A stretch of DNA of 64,000 bases from Mycobacterium gordonae (GTDB lineage Bacteria; Actinomycetota; Actinomycetes; Mycobacteriales; Mycobacteriaceae), in contig NZ_CP070973.1 in NCBI RefSeq assembly GCF_017086405.1, positions 1,488,001 to 1,552,000 of the forward strand. Reading direction: 5' to 3'. A program made the position numbers and the translations under genes. The notes below the pieces were generated by a model. It was not told where the DNA came from. It saw only the letters and a program-made list of their open reading frames with translations, and ran no database searches. Within the stretch, counting starts at the first letter, position 1. Every line of letters begins with the position of its first letter. Positions 54,814 through 64,000 of this stretch are shown here, piece by piece.

Positions 54814-55698
54814 TCAGCCGGCAGGCGGCTCCAGGACGCGGGCGGGCGGCGAGACTTCCTCGAGGAAGTCCAGGATCACCTCGGTAACCCGCCCCGGCGC
54901 CTCGAACATCGGCACATGTCCGACGTTCTCGAGCACGGTGAACTGGTGGTCGTCGGGCAGATGGTGGCGGAAGTGCTTGCTGAATCTGGGGGAGGGGACG
55001 ATCCGGTCCTTGGTGCAGATCACCAGGTGCGCCGGGACGGCGTTCTCGGCGAGTTCCTGCAAACCGGGCATCAGCAACGCCTTGAGCAGCAGCTGGAAGT
55101 AGGCCGGGCAGTGCGCGACGTCGTCGATGATCACGCTGAGTTCGCGCTCGCTGACCCCCTCGGGCTTGGCGCTGATCGCGTAGGTGGCCAGCTGCCGGCT
55201 GAACGGAACGCGCATCACCCGCGGCCCGAACAGATAGGCGAACACCAGCAGCGGAATGCCCAGGATGAATTTACCGATCACTTCGAACTTGGCCAGGCTC
55301 CAGCGCGTCCAGCCGCCGGCCGGGGCGATGCCGGTGACGCTGCGAGCGCGCCCGCGTCGTTCCAGCTCGAACGCGACCCAGCCGCCCAGCGAGTTGCCGA
55401 CGATGTGTGCGGTTTCCCAGCCGAGTTCGTCCATCTGACGCTCAACGTGGTCGGCCAGCACCTGCGACGACAGAAACCAGGTGCCGGCGCGCGGACCCCC
55501 GTTGTGGCTGGCCATGGTGGGTGCGAACACCTCGTAGCGGCCGGTGTCGGCCAGTTGCTGGGCGACGACCTCCCATACCGTCTGGGACATCAGGAACGGG
55601 TGTAGCAGCAGGACCGGCTCCGCGGAGCCGTCCGTGGGTCCGAGGTGGATGGGCTCCCGAGTGGCGCCCGCCGGTGACGGTCTACGCAGACGTCGCAT
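54814..55698 (-). CDS. Alpha/beta hydrolase
   Basis: This 294-residue hydrolase has an early HPFLMSQTVWEVVAQQLADT oxyanion region, the nucleophile elbow IVGNSLGGWVAFEL near residue 100, an acid residue in CTKDRIVPSP and the catalytic His in ENVGHVPMFEAP near 265. A cap region with a hydrophobic stretch (ILGIPLLVFAYLFGP) could touch the membrane. It sits between trpS and metY as Rv3337/Rv3338 do in M. tuberculosis, where the gene is split in two; here it is whole. I chose the ATG at 55698 (MRRLRRPSP) because the longer frame runs backwards through trpS. It is divergent from trpS. The substrate is unknown. Confidence 0.88.
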   Translation of the reverse strand: MRRLRRPSPAGATREPIHLGPTDGSAEPVLLLHPFLMSQTVWEVVAQQLADTGRYEVFAPTMASHNGGPRAGTWFLSSQVLADHVERQMDELGWETAHIVGNSLGGWVAFELERRGRARSVTGIAPAGGWTRWSLAKFEVIGKFILGIPLLVFAYLFGPRVMRVPFSRQLATYAISAKPEGVSERELSVIIDDVAHCPAYFQLLLKALLMPGLQELAENAVPAHLVICTKDRIVPSPRFSKHFRHHLPDDHQFTVLENVGHVPMFEAPGRVTEVILDFLEEVSPPARVLEPPAG

Positions 55699-55809
55699 AT
55701 TTCCGACAGTAAATGCGGTACCGCCGGTACCGCAACCGGCCCTCGGGCGGGCCGCGGCGCGGTCGGGCGTCAGGCCGGAGCGACGTCGCGCCCGGCGAAC
55801 GGCCCGTGA

Positions 55810-56844
<1,035 letters not shown>

Positions 56845-56892
56845 GTTGGCTCAAGGCGAGCAGGATGAGCAGGTCAACAACCCGTCGGTGCG

Positions 56893-57297
56893 GTGCATTC
56901 GGCAGCTGGCACCCTCGCTGCGCCGGCGCCCGCCGAGCCGATCAAAACGGCACTGAATCTGCTTGGAATACCCGAGCTTTCAGTGTTCCCCTGGGTCTTG
57001 CGAACCGTCACGGTGCTGATATCTTTCCTGGTGTCGTGGCTGGTCGTCAGCTGGGTCATCGTTCGATTACCGCGGGAGTCGGTTGATGTGTCCACCTCGA
57101 TGCGGGCCGGCCTGATGGCGGCCGTCGGGTTCGAGTTGTTCGAACCGGTGGGCTCGGTGTACCCGAGGATGGTGCTGCGCAGCGCGGCGGCGGCGACGTT
57201 CGGGCCGTTGCTGGGGCGACTCGTCTTCGCTTACCTCACCTGGGTGCTGGTGCTCTGCAGCACCCCTTGGGCGGCGCCCACGACGGGTGCGGCATGA
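56893..57297 (+). pseudogene. Half-copy of a YihY/BrkB membrane protein
   Basis: These 134 residues correspond only to the C-terminal half of the YihY/BrkB family. Their core (LISFLVSWLVVSWVIVRLPR, ESVDVSTSMRAGLMAAVGFE, then GPLLGRLVFAYLTWVLVLCS) aligns throughout with the same part of the full gene that follows. The first 165 or so residues, including the first membrane spans, are missing. The GTG at 56893 is the first start after the preceding stop, and the end overlaps the next start as ATGA, so it could still be translated and coupled. I read it as a leftover of tandem duplication and partial deletion; a small accessory subunit is the alternative. Confidence 0.65.
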
Positions 57298-58325
57298 CCG
57301 AGTTGACGGACAAGCCGGGCCGCCTGGAGAGGCTGCGCCGCCGCCATCCCTGGCTCGACCACATGCTGCGCGCTTACCAGCGTTTCGCGGCACAGAAGGG
57401 CACGTTCTTCGCAGCCGGCCTGACGTACTACACGATATTCGCGTTGTTCCCCTTGCTGATGGTGAGTTTCGCGGCCGCCGGATACGTTCTGGCCAGTCGT
57501 CCGGAGTTACTGAAGACGATCGACGGCCGTATCCGGTCCGCGGTCGCGGGCGAGCTCGGACAGCAGCTGGTTGACCTGATCAATTCGGCGATCGATGCGC
57601 GCGCATCGGTCGGCGTGATCGGGCTGGCCACGGCGGCCTGGGCCGGCCTGGGCTGGATGTGGCACCTGCGCGAAGCGCTGAGCGAAATGTGGGAACAGCA
57701 CGTCGAACCGGACGGCTACGTGCGTACCAAGCTCTCCGATCTGGGTGCCATGGTGGGGACCTTCTTGGTCATCATGGCCACCGTCCTGCTGAGCGCGCTG
57801 GGACAGAAGCGACCGATGGCGGCGGTCCTGCGATGGCTTCACATACCGGATTATTCGGTGTTCGACGAGATCTTCCGGGGTGTCTCAGTCCTGGTCTCGG
57901 TGCTGGTGACCTGGCTGTTGTTCACCTGGATGATCGCCCGGCTACCGCGGGAGTCGGTGCGTTTCACGACTTCGGTACGGGCTGGGCTGATGGCGGCGCT
58001 GGGTTTCGAGGTCTTCAAGCAGGTGGGTTCGATCTACCTGCAGACGGTGGTCCGCAGCCCGGCAGGCGCGGCGTTCGGGCCGGTGCTGGGATTGATGGTC
58101 TTCGCTTTCGTGACCTGGTCGCTGGTGCTGTTCGCCACCGCGTGGGCGGCAACGTCGGCGCCGGAGGATCCGAAGGACAAGCATGTCGACCCGCCGCCGC
58201 CGGCGGTCATCAGTCCGCGGATCCTGGTGGAAGAAGGGCTGCGGCCACGCCAGACCGTGGCCGCTATGGCGGCGGGAGCTGTTGGGGCGCTGACACTTTC
58301 GCGTTTGTTCAGACGCCGTCGCTAA
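57294..58325 (+). CDS. YihY/virulence-factor-BrkB family membrane protein (Rv3335c-like)
   Basis: This 343-residue inner-membrane protein has about six membrane spans and the family landmarks RAYQRFAAQKGTFFAAGLTY, YTIFALFPLLMVSFAAAGYV, AWAGLGWMWHLREALSEMWE and LPRESVRFTTSVRAGLMAAL. Length is somewhat greater than the M. tuberculosis counterpart Rv3335c (289 residues as I recall), with an extra basic C-terminal tail ending SRLFRRRR. The family was once called ribonuclease BN, which proved wrong; its function is unsettled. The ATG at 57294 overlaps the stop of the half-copy by four bases, and the frame further upstream (57267) belongs to that gene's shadow. Stop codons meet tail-to-tail with a minus-strand remnant. 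Confidence 0.9.
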   Translation: MTELTDKPGRLERLRRRHPWLDHMLRAYQRFAAQKGTFFAAGLTYYTIFALFPLLMVSFAAAGYVLASRPELLKTIDGRIRSAVAGELGQQLVDLINSAIDARASVGVIGLATAAWAGLGWMWHLREALSEMWEQHVEPDGYVRTKLSDLGAMVGTFLVIMATVLLSALGQKRPMAAVLRWLHIPDYSVFDEIFRGVSVLVSVLVTWLLFTWMIARLPRESVRFTTSVRAGLMAALGFEVFKQVGSIYLQTVVRSPAGAAFGPVLGLMVFAFVTWSLVLFATAWAATSAPEDPKDKHVDPPPPAVISPRILVEEGLRPRQTVAAMAAGAVGALTLSRLFRRRR

Positions 58326-58546
58326 CCGGCCGGTTCGGTCTGCGGTGGTGCGGTGAACCCGCCGCCCTGTTCCCTGACGGACCTGAAGTCGTCGATCACC
58401 TCCGATGGTGACTCCAAGGAAAGACGGGTCCACACCGGTGACGGGGCAGCCCGGCCCTGATGTGACCTGCAGGACAGATCACCGGTACGGGCGCCGAAGG
58501 TGAACTTCGAGAAAAAGCCGCTGCGGATGGTGACGTCTTTGCTGAC
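58322..58546 (-). pseudogene. C-terminal remnant of an unidentified gene, cut by the PE gene
   Basis: About 70 codons with normal mycobacterial codon use (IRSGFFSKFTFGARTGDLSC, then PVWTRLSLESPSEVIDDFRS and GGGFTAPPQTEPAG) end at a TAG that overlaps the stop of the convergent BrkB-like gene. There is no start codon: upstream the frame runs under the opposite-strand PE gene and loses coding character. In M. tuberculosis Rv3333c and Rv3334 lie in this interval. This is probably the tail of a resident gene whose front was replaced when the PE gene arrived. Confidence 0.4.
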
Positions 58547-58600
58547 ACTGTTCGCTGACGGGTATGTCGCTGACCGGCCGGCGAGAATCGGGAGGACGCT

Positions 58601-58978
58601 ATGTCGTTTGTGGTTGCCACGCCGGGGGTGATGGCGGTATCGGCGACGAAGTTGGAGGACATCGGCGCTGCGCTGAACGACGCCGGAGCCAGGGCTGCGG
58701 ACACGATTATCCGAGTGACTGCCGCTGGCGAGGACGAGGTTTCGACGGCCATTGCGTCGGTTTTCTCCGAGTACGCACTGGCCTACCGGGGTGTGAGCGC
58801 CCAGGTTGCTGCGTTTCATGCCCAGTTCGTTCGGGCCGCGGCGTTTGCTGCAGACGCATATGCGGCCGCCGATGCCGAGTTCCGTGCCTGGCTCCTCGCC
58901 CGGCAAGCGGCTCGAGTCTCGCTGGCAAGCCCCCAGCCGGACCTCAACGACACCAGCCCGGCCGGGGGCGGCGGCTAG
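58601..58978 (+). CDS. PE family protein, PE domain only
   Basis: This 125-residue protein is a lone PE domain (MSFVVATPGVMAVSATKLED, then AAEDEVSTAIASVFSEYALA-like helix and AAFHAQFVRAAAFAADAYAA) followed by a short Pro/Ser/Gly tail. The usual Pro-Glu pair is replaced by Pro-Gly at residues 8-9. The helical hairpin and YxxxE-type region match PE proteins exported by ESX systems, usually with a PPE partner. No PPE gene lies next to it, so it is an orphan PE. GGGAGGA lies before the ATG. It ends overlapping the nagA stop by three bases on the opposite strand. Confidence 0.85.
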   Translation: MSFVVATPGVMAVSATKLEDIGAALNDAGARAADTIIRVTAAGEDEVSTAIASVFSEYALAYRGVSAQVAAFHAQFVRAAAFAADAYAAADAEFRAWLLARQAARVSLASPQPDLNDTSPAGGGG

Positions 58979-60135
58979 CAGACACCCGGCGGATCGACAA
59001 GTCCGGCGGGCTGGTCATCGTCGAGATCCGGTTGCCAAGCCCCCTTGACCATCACGGCCTGCACCCGGAAGTCCGCTTGCAGCACAACAAGATCCGCGTC
59101 GAAGCCGGAGCGGATGGCGCCCACCCGGGCAAGTCCGAGCGCCCGGGCCGGGGTGGTCGCGGTGACCCGCACCGCGGAGCCCAGTCCCGCGCTGCCGGCA
59201 ACCGATCGGAAGAGCTGATCCATGGTCGCCAGGCTGCCCGCGATGGTCGAGGTGCCGCGCACGGTGGCCACTCCGCCGGCGGCCACGACGGGCACCGCCC
59301 CCAGGAGATACTCACCGTCCCCGCACCCGGCCGCCGCGGTCGCATCGGTGATCACGGCCACGCGGTTCGGGCCGGCCCACTGCAGCGCCGCCTGCACCAC
59401 GTCGGGGTGGAGGTGCACGCCGTCGGCGATCAGTTCGATCGTCACCTCCGGGTGCCGCAGCAGCGCCAGCGCCGGTCCGGGTTCGCGGTGACCCATCGGC
59501 GGCATGGCGTTGAACAGATGGGTGCCGACGGTGGCGCCCAGGGCTAGTGCGCGCTGGGTCTGTTCATACGTTGCGTCGGTGTGACCGATGGCGACAACGA
59601 CACCCGCGTCCAGGAAGCGCCGGATCGCGTCGGCGCTGCCCGGTAGTTCCGGCGCCAGGGTGACCATCCGGATGGTGCCGTCGGCCGCGGCGAGTACGGC
59701 ATCGATCTCGCCGGGATCCGGCGGGCGGATCTGGGTGTGGTCGTGGGCGCCGCAGCGCGCCACACTCAGCCACGGTCCCTCCAGATGGATGCCGGCGACC
59801 ACGCCCTGCCTGGTCGCCTCGGCCAGCAGGCGGACGGCGGCCAACAAGTCGGCGGGAGCGCTGGTAACCAGGCTGGCCAGGGTGGTGGTGGTGCCGCGTC
59901 GCCGGTGAAACCGTGCGGCCGCAACCGGAGCGTCGCCGAACGACGCGCCACCGCCGCCGTGCACGTGCATGTCGATAAATCCAGGCGCCACAATAGAATT
60001 CGGCAATGTGACGTCGACTGGCGCGGGTGGCGCACCGGTGCCGCAAGCAACGATTTGCCGTCCGTCGATCCGCACCCAGCCCGGGCGGCAGACCTCGTCG
60101 TCGACGACGACGGTGCCGGCCTGGATCAGTGTCAC
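58975..60135 (-). CDS. nagA: N-acetylglucosamine-6-phosphate deacetylase
   Basis: NagA removes acetate from GlcNAc-6-phosphate in amino-sugar recycling. The 386-residue amidohydrolase has FIDMHVHGGGGASFGD near residue 52 (metal-binding HxH), GIHLEGPWLS with the metal-site Glu, VVAIGHTDATYEQTQRAL, GTHLFNAMPPM, ELIADGVHLHPDVV and AVITDATAAAG with the catalytic Asp. Length and order match Rv3332. It starts with an ATG at 60135 and overlaps the sugI stop by four bases, so the two are co-transcribed, sugI first. Together they suggest uptake and use of an amino sugar or a peptidoglycan-derived sugar, an inference from context. The enzyme is cytosolic. Confidence 0.94.
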   Translation of the reverse strand: MTLIQAGTVVVDDEVCRPGWVRIDGRQIVACGTGAPPAPVDVTLPNSIVAPGFIDMHVHGGGGASFGDAPVAAARFHRRRGTTTTLASLVTSAPADLLAAVRLLAEATRQGVVAGIHLEGPWLSVARCGAHDHTQIRPPDPGEIDAVLAAADGTIRMVTLAPELPGSADAIRRFLDAGVVVAIGHTDATYEQTQRALALGATVGTHLFNAMPPMGHREPGPALALLRHPEVTIELIADGVHLHPDVVQAALQWAGPNRVAVITDATAAAGCGDGEYLLGAVPVVAAGGVATVRGTSTIAGSLATMDQLFRSVAGSAGLGSAVRVTATTPARALGLARVGAIRSGFDADLVVLQADFRVQAVMVKGAWQPDLDDDQPAGLVDPPGVC

Positions 60136-61553
60136 GAGGCTTCGGTGGGCCAGCGGCCACCGTTCTCCCAGAACTGCCGGATGTCCTCGAGTTGGCGGCC
60201 TTTGGTTTCCGGTGCGAAGCGATACACCACCCAGAACGCGAGTACCGAGAAGGCGCCGAACATCGCGAAAACCCCTGCACCACCGAGAAGATGCAACGCG
60301 GTGAGGAAGAAGCCGGCGACGATCGCATTCGCTGTGAGGTTCGAGGTGAGCATCACGCTGGAGCCCTTTGAGCGCAGGTGCGAGGGGAAGCTCTCACCGG
60401 CGAACACCCACACCAGAGAGCCGAACCCGAAGCTGAATCCGATGATGAACAGCAGTATGCCGCCGAACCCGAGTACCAGCGCACCTGAAGCGTTGGGATC
60501 TCGGGCAAAGACGGCGATCAGTACCACGTCGGCGGCGATCATCATCGCTATGCCGGACAACAGGATCGGGCGGCGGCCCACCCGGTCCACCAAAAACAGC
60601 GACGTGCACACCGCCGCCAACCCAGCCACCTGAACCAGCGCCGGCAACGCCAGCAACGCGAAGTAGCCCTGAAACCCCATGGCCGCGAACAGACGTGGAC
60701 TGTAATACACGATGGCGTTGATCCCGGTGATCTGCACGAGAAAGCCGAGCGTCACCACGAACAGCGTGGCCCGAAGATAGGGCGGCCGCACCATCTCCCG
60801 AAAGCCGCCGGTGCCGCCGCGGTCCTCGGCGAGCGCAGTGGCGATGTCGGCCAGCGCGGCGTCCACGGTGGACTCGGGTTCCAAGCGAAGCAGGGCGCGG
60901 CGTGCGTCGTCGGTGCGGCCTCGCAGCAGGTACCAGCGTGCGGTGTCAGGCATTCGCGCCAGCAGTGGCAGGAGCAGTGTGGCGGGTACGGCGGCCAACC
61001 CCAGCATGGCGCGCCAGCTCTCGTATTCGGCCAGGAAGTAGCCGGTCAGGTAACCCAGTATCAGGCCGCTGATCGTCGCCAGCTGATAGCCGGCGAGCAG
61101 CGAACCCCGCACCGCGGCCGGCGCCGACTCGGCCACATACACCGGGACAACCACGACCGAGATTCCGATGGTCACCCCGAGCAGCAGACGCGCGCCCAGC
61201 AGCATGGGCAGCGAGACGGCACCGGCTCCCAGCACGGCGAACAGGGCGTAGCCGATGAGGATCAGCACCATCGTCTTCTTGCGCCCGATCGTATCGGCGA
61301 GCACCCCGGCGCCCAGCGCGCCGCCGATCTGGCCGATGACGACGGTGGTGGTGACCAGCTCCTGCTGGCGCGTGGTGAGGTCGAACTCCTTCGTGATGAA
61401 CAGCAGTGCGCCCGCGATGCTGGACAGGTCGTAACCGTAGATGACTCCGACGCTGGCCGCGGTCAGCCCGACCAGCAAACCCCGCGCGATCAGACTTTCA
61501 CCTTGGTTCTGAGTATCTTGATGACCTGTTCCGGACGCTCGGGAGTGATGCAC
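60132..61553 (-). CDS. sugI: MFS sugar transporter SugI
   Basis: This 473-residue, 12-span transporter of the sugar-porter family carries YGYDLSSIAGALLF in span 1, GVLADTIGRKKTMVL (the D-R-G-R-R type loop), RLLLGVTIGISVVVVPVYVAESAPAAVRG, the QITGINAIVYYSP motif of span 7, FLVDRVGRRPILL, and the PETKGRQLEDI end. It corresponds to M. tuberculosis Rv3331, whose substrate has not been established. It lies directly before nagA with a four-base overlap. The GTG at 61553 overlaps the upstream PH-like gene by 64 bases; a shorter start near the first span (TTG in RGLLVGL) is possible, so the N-terminus is uncertain. Confidence 0.9.
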   Translation of the reverse strand: MHHSRASGTGHQDTQNQGESLIARGLLVGLTAASVGVIYGYDLSSIAGALLFITKEFDLTTRQQELVTTTVVIGQIGGALGAGVLADTIGRKKTMVLILIGYALFAVLGAGAVSLPMLLGARLLLGVTIGISVVVVPVYVAESAPAAVRGSLLAGYQLATISGLILGYLTGYFLAEYESWRAMLGLAAVPATLLLPLLARMPDTARWYLLRGRTDDARRALLRLEPESTVDAALADIATALAEDRGGTGGFREMVRPPYLRATLFVVTLGFLVQITGINAIVYYSPRLFAAMGFQGYFALLALPALVQVAGLAAVCTSLFLVDRVGRRPILLSGIAMMIAADVVLIAVFARDPNASGALVLGFGGILLFIIGFSFGFGSLVWVFAGESFPSHLRSKGSSVMLTSNLTANAIVAGFFLTALHLLGGAGVFAMFGAFSVLAFWVVYRFAPETKGRQLEDIRQFWENGGRWPTEAS

Positions 61554-61813
61554 GCTCTCACCCGACGGCCCACGTCGATCACCAGCAGGGTGGATTTGCG
61601 GCCGCGGCGGGCGTCGAGCGGAAACCAGTAGCGCGGATCGCTCGCACCCCAGATCCGGCCCTTTCCGGACGCCCAGCCCATCTGTTCACTCTTGATGCCC
61701 TGAATGTCGGAGTAGGCGATCCGCTTGGCGTTGGCAAAGGGAAAGTAGTAACGCTTGATGGTGATTCCGTCCTCGTCCAGTGTGAGTCCGGCGTCGTCGT
61801 ACAGGGCGGTCAT
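61490..61813 (-). CDS. Small conserved hypothetical protein, PH-like
   Basis: This 107-residue soluble protein has a strand-rich first half (LYDDAGLTLDEDGITIKRYY, FPFANAKRIAYSDIQGI) and a final helix (PERPEQVIKILRTK). The pattern resembles bacterial PH-like domains, in which short beta strands are followed by one C-terminal helix, but the resemblance is weak and no function can be assigned. The ATG at 61813 is the natural start; the longer frame to 61915 adds Arg/Cys-rich nonsense. It precedes sugI on the same strand, with the sugI start inside its 3' end, so the three genes down to nagA may form one operon. Confidence 0.7.
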   Translation of the reverse strand: MTALYDDAGLTLDEDGITIKRYYFPFANAKRIAYSDIQGIKSEQMGWASGKGRIWGASDPRYWFPLDARRGRKSTLLVIDVGRRVRACITPERPEQVIKILRTKVKV

Positions 61814-62082
61814 CCGGCAGATTGTAATGCTTGTCGCGGCTGTCGCCGGTCGTTCATCAGGTGCGAAGTGCGCGCGAGACGCGGCCGGGCAGAGCTGCCG
61901 TCGCCGCCCGCACAAACGGAACCCGGGGCGGTCTCGCTGCCCGGTGCCCGGGGGCTGGCCCGGTCACCTTGCCGTGCAGGCTGTTTCGGTCACTTCCGGC
62001 TGCAGATCGGTCCTGCTCGCGTCGCGGCCCGGATTGGATCAGAGGATTGTTTTGCCTGGTCAACGGCAATAAACTCGTCGCC
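61814..62082. other. Divergent intergenic region
   Basis: The 269 bases between the PH-like gene and the MFS gene hold no supportable gene. Frames that cross it have no ribosome site and no recognisable product. Confidence 0.4.
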
Positions 62083-63312
62083 ATGGCAGCGCTGGTGCCT
62101 GGGGCTCAAACCGAGCCTTTCGGGCGCCTACTTTCCCAGGGCAGCTTTTACACCGCCGGGATGCAACTCAGCAACGGCGCGGTGGTACTGCCCTACATCA
62201 GCGCGCATCTGGGGATCACCTGGGTGGCCGCTCTGCTGTTCCCGGCATACGGACTCGGGTCGATCGTGGGAAACTCATTGTCGCCGGTGGTGCTGCAGCG
62301 GGCTGGTCAGATGCGCCACCTGCTGCTGGCCGCGATTGCGGCCAGCGCTGCCGCGCTCTTCATCTGCGACGTGGTCGTTCCGTGGGATGGTGCCCTGGTA
62401 GGCGCGGTTTTTCTGGTGACGAGTGCGGGTGGGGGAGTGGTCGTTGCGATCTCGAGCGTCGCATACACCGACATGATCGCCAGCAAACTGTGCGCGGTGC
62501 GCCGGGGCGAACTGCTGCTTATTCAAGGCGCGATCGGGTCGGTGCTGGCCACCGTCGTCGCGCTGCTGGTGGTGCCGGCGCTGGCCCGCGGCGACGAGAT
62601 GGCGTTGCATCGTGACCTGCTGTGGCTGGGTGCCGCGGGACTTGTCGCCTCCGCTGTCGCGGCGCTGTTCGTCGGTCCCATGCGGGCCAACTCGATCCCG
62701 GCCCGTCTGTCGTTGTGTGACGTTTACCGGCAGGGCTTTGCGATCGCGCGATCGCAGCCGTGGTTCCGCCAGTTTGCGATCACCTACCTGTTGTTCGCTC
62801 CGGTCGCCCTCGGCACCACCTTTTACACCTTGCGTGTCGCCCACCGCACCGGCAGTCTGAACCTGCTTGTGATCCTTTCCAGCGTCGCGCTCATCTTCGG
62901 TTCGGCGCTGTGGCGCAAGATCAACGCCCGCTTCGGCGTGCGCGGCATGTTGCTCGGTAGCGCAATGCTGAGCGCGGCGGCAGCACTGTGGTGCATCGCC
63001 GCCCAATCATGCGGACTGTGGAACCATCTGTGGGCCTACGGCACAGTGTTCTTTATGGCGACGATCGCCGCCCAAGCCGTCCTCGTGGCGGCCATGTCGT
63101 GGATCAGCATCGTGGCCCCAGGACAACACCGAGGCACGCTGATCGGGTTCTGCTCGACGTTGGTGGCGGTCGAGTCGGCGATGCTGGGCGGGGTTCTCGG
63201 CGGCATCGCGCAGCAACGCTCGGACACCTGGCCGGACTTCGTCGTCCTGACCCTGTCGCTGCTGGCCGCTGTGTCGGCTATCGGCGCGCCGGGGTCCGAG
63301 GCCCAGCGATAG
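62083..63312 (+). CDS. MFS-like permease of unknown substrate
   Basis: This 409-residue membrane protein has about twelve spans in two halves separated by a cytoplasmic loop (PMRANSIPARLSLCDVYRQG). It lacks the usual GxLaDrxGrk loop signature, so it is a divergent MFS-type transporter. The spans are clear (ALLFPAYGLGSIVGNSLSPV, LLAAIAASAAALFICDVVVP, WISIVAPGQHRGTLIGFCST). I chose the ATG at 62083 (MAALVPGAQTEP) because the frame upstream to 61831 is Arg/Pro-rich and non-coding in character. No strong ribosome site is seen, so the exact start is open. It is convergent with the mmpL gene. The substrate is unknown. Confidence 0.8.
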   Translation: MAALVPGAQTEPFGRLLSQGSFYTAGMQLSNGAVVLPYISAHLGITWVAALLFPAYGLGSIVGNSLSPVVLQRAGQMRHLLLAAIAASAAALFICDVVVPWDGALVGAVFLVTSAGGGVVVAISSVAYTDMIASKLCAVRRGELLLIQGAIGSVLATVVALLVVPALARGDEMALHRDLLWLGAAGLVASAVAALFVGPMRANSIPARLSLCDVYRQGFAIARSQPWFRQFAITYLLFAPVALGTTFYTLRVAHRTGSLNLLVILSSVALIFGSALWRKINARFGVRGMLLGSAMLSAAAALWCIAAQSCGLWNHLWAYGTVFFMATIAAQAVLVAAMSWISIVAPGQHRGTLIGFCSTLVAVESAMLGGVLGGIAQQRSDTWPDFVVLTLSLLAAVSAIGAPGSEAQR

Positions 63313-63333
63313 CCGGCGTCGTAGCTTGCCGTC

Positions 63334-64000
63334 TCATGGCGCGGGCGGGCGCGGTGACCGGTCGGTGGGTGCCAGCAGCAGCGCCCGCACCAGGCGCCGG
63401 GGTCCGTGCGGCCGAAGCATCTGGCTGGCCGGCCGCGGGCGCACCCGTTGCGGCCACCAGAACCAGCGGCCGAGCAACGCGGCGATCGACGGCGTCATGA
63501 AAGAGCGCACGATCAGGGTGTCGAACAGCAACCCCAAGCCGATCGTGGTGCCGATCTGCCCGATGATCCGCAGATCGCTGAAGACGAACAGCGACATGGT
63601 CACGGCGAACACCATGCCGGCGGCCGTCACCACCCCGCCGGTGCCGGCCATGGCGCGGATGATGCCGGTGTTCAAACCGGCGCCGATCTCTTCTTTGAGC
63701 CGCGAGACGAGCAGCAGGTTGTAGTCCGACCCGACGGCAAGCAGCAGGATCACCGACATCGCCAGGACCAGCCAGTACAGGTCGACGCCGAGGAGGTCCT
63801 GCCAGACAAGCACGGACAGGCCGAACGAGGAACCCATGGACACCAGCACCGTTCCGACGATGACCGCGGCGGCGATGACACTGCGGGTGACGATCATCAT
63901 GATGATCACGATGAGGCTGATCGCGGCCACCCCGGCGATCAACAGGTCGTAGACGGCTGCCTCCTGAATGTCCTTGAATGTGGCCGCAGTGCCGCCCAGG
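63334..64000 (-). CDS. MmpL-family RND transporter, C-terminal part
   Basis: The frame is open to the window edge, so only the last 221 or so residues of an MmpL protein are visible. They include the block of spans typical of the second half ([60 protein letters not shown]) and the hallmark [17 protein letters not shown]. The ending [20 protein letters not shown] is also characteristic. MmpL proteins move lipids or siderophores to the outer membrane; which one this is cannot be said from the C-terminus. No mmpS gene is visible. No dacB1-like gene (Rv3330) appears next to sugI, so synteny with M. tuberculosis ends about here. Confidence 0.9.
   Translation of the reverse strand, partial: LGGTAATFKDIQEAAVYDLLIAGVAAISLIVIIMMIVTRSVIAAAVIVGTVLVSMGSSFGLSVLVWQDLLGVDLYWLVLAMSVILLLAVGSDYNLLLVSRLKEEIGAGLNTGIIRAMAGTGGVVTAAGMVFAVTMSLFVFSDLRIIGQIGTTIGLGLLFDTLIVRSFMTPSIAALLGRWFWWPQRVRPRPASQMLRPHGPRRLVRALLLAPTDRSPRPPAP

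Overview
The window is very GC-rich, uses GTG and TTG starts freely, and carries a PPE-MPTR giant, a PE_PGRS, a PE-only protein, WXG100 proteins and an MmpL end. This points to a slow-growing Mycobacterium outside the M. tuberculosis complex. The backbone follows, in inverted order, the M. tuberculosis block from about Rv3365c to Rv3331: the mfp conservon, an Rv3359-like flavin oxidoreductase, folD, an Rv3355c-like and an Rv3354-like gene, an Rv3342-like methyltransferase, metX, metY, a hydrolase, trpS, a YihY/BrkB protein, nagA and sugI. Homologue names are recalled from family knowledge; no database was searched.

Layout. 1-3.2 kb: the conservon (kinase-like sensor, roadblock, DUF742, small GTPase) ending in the gyrase-binding pentapeptide protein MfpA. 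3.2-13.3 kb: four tandem minus-strand copies of an Rv1747-type FHA-FHA-ABC exporter, one with a 3' frameshift. 13.6-24.8 kb: one giant PPE-MPTR gene (about 3,711 residues if repaired), broken by three single-base losses at G-rich sites and containing a nearly identical 1-kb internal duplication. 24.7-29.4 kb: oxidoreductase, folD, a small membrane protein, a DUF732 protein and an FAD oxidase. 29.5-39.4 kb: an MFS/cyclic-nucleotide-binding/patatin fusion, a desaturase-like flavoprotein behind an AT-rich promoter, and a 1,590-residue protein joining a Ser/Thr kinase, a STAND NTPase, a membrane span and 14 WD40 repeats.

39.9-51.1 kb is a disassembled RHS polymorphic-toxin island that looks linked to type VII secretion. 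It holds two WXG100 genes, a YbaB-like gene, RHS core fragments, two toxin-tip/immunity cassettes (one toxin cut by an in-frame amber codon), a truncated ISAs1-like transposase, a PE_PGRS gene on the opposite strand, an IS1182-like relic, and a detached CpnT-like toxin N-terminus. Housekeeping order resumes at 51.2 kb: methyltransferase-metX-metY downstream of a SAM-IV riboswitch and a 28-codon leader ORF that overlaps the metY start, then hydrolase, trpS, a half-copy plus a full copy of a YihY/BrkB protein, a PE gene, nagA-sugI and transporters up to a cut-off mmpL.

The strongest candidates for something new are the kinase-STAND-WD40 protein, the leader ORF between the SAM-IV riboswitch and metY, and the RHS/WXG100 island with its orphan tip-immunity cassettes. 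The frameshifts in the PPE and ABC genes could be sequencing errors and are flagged as such.
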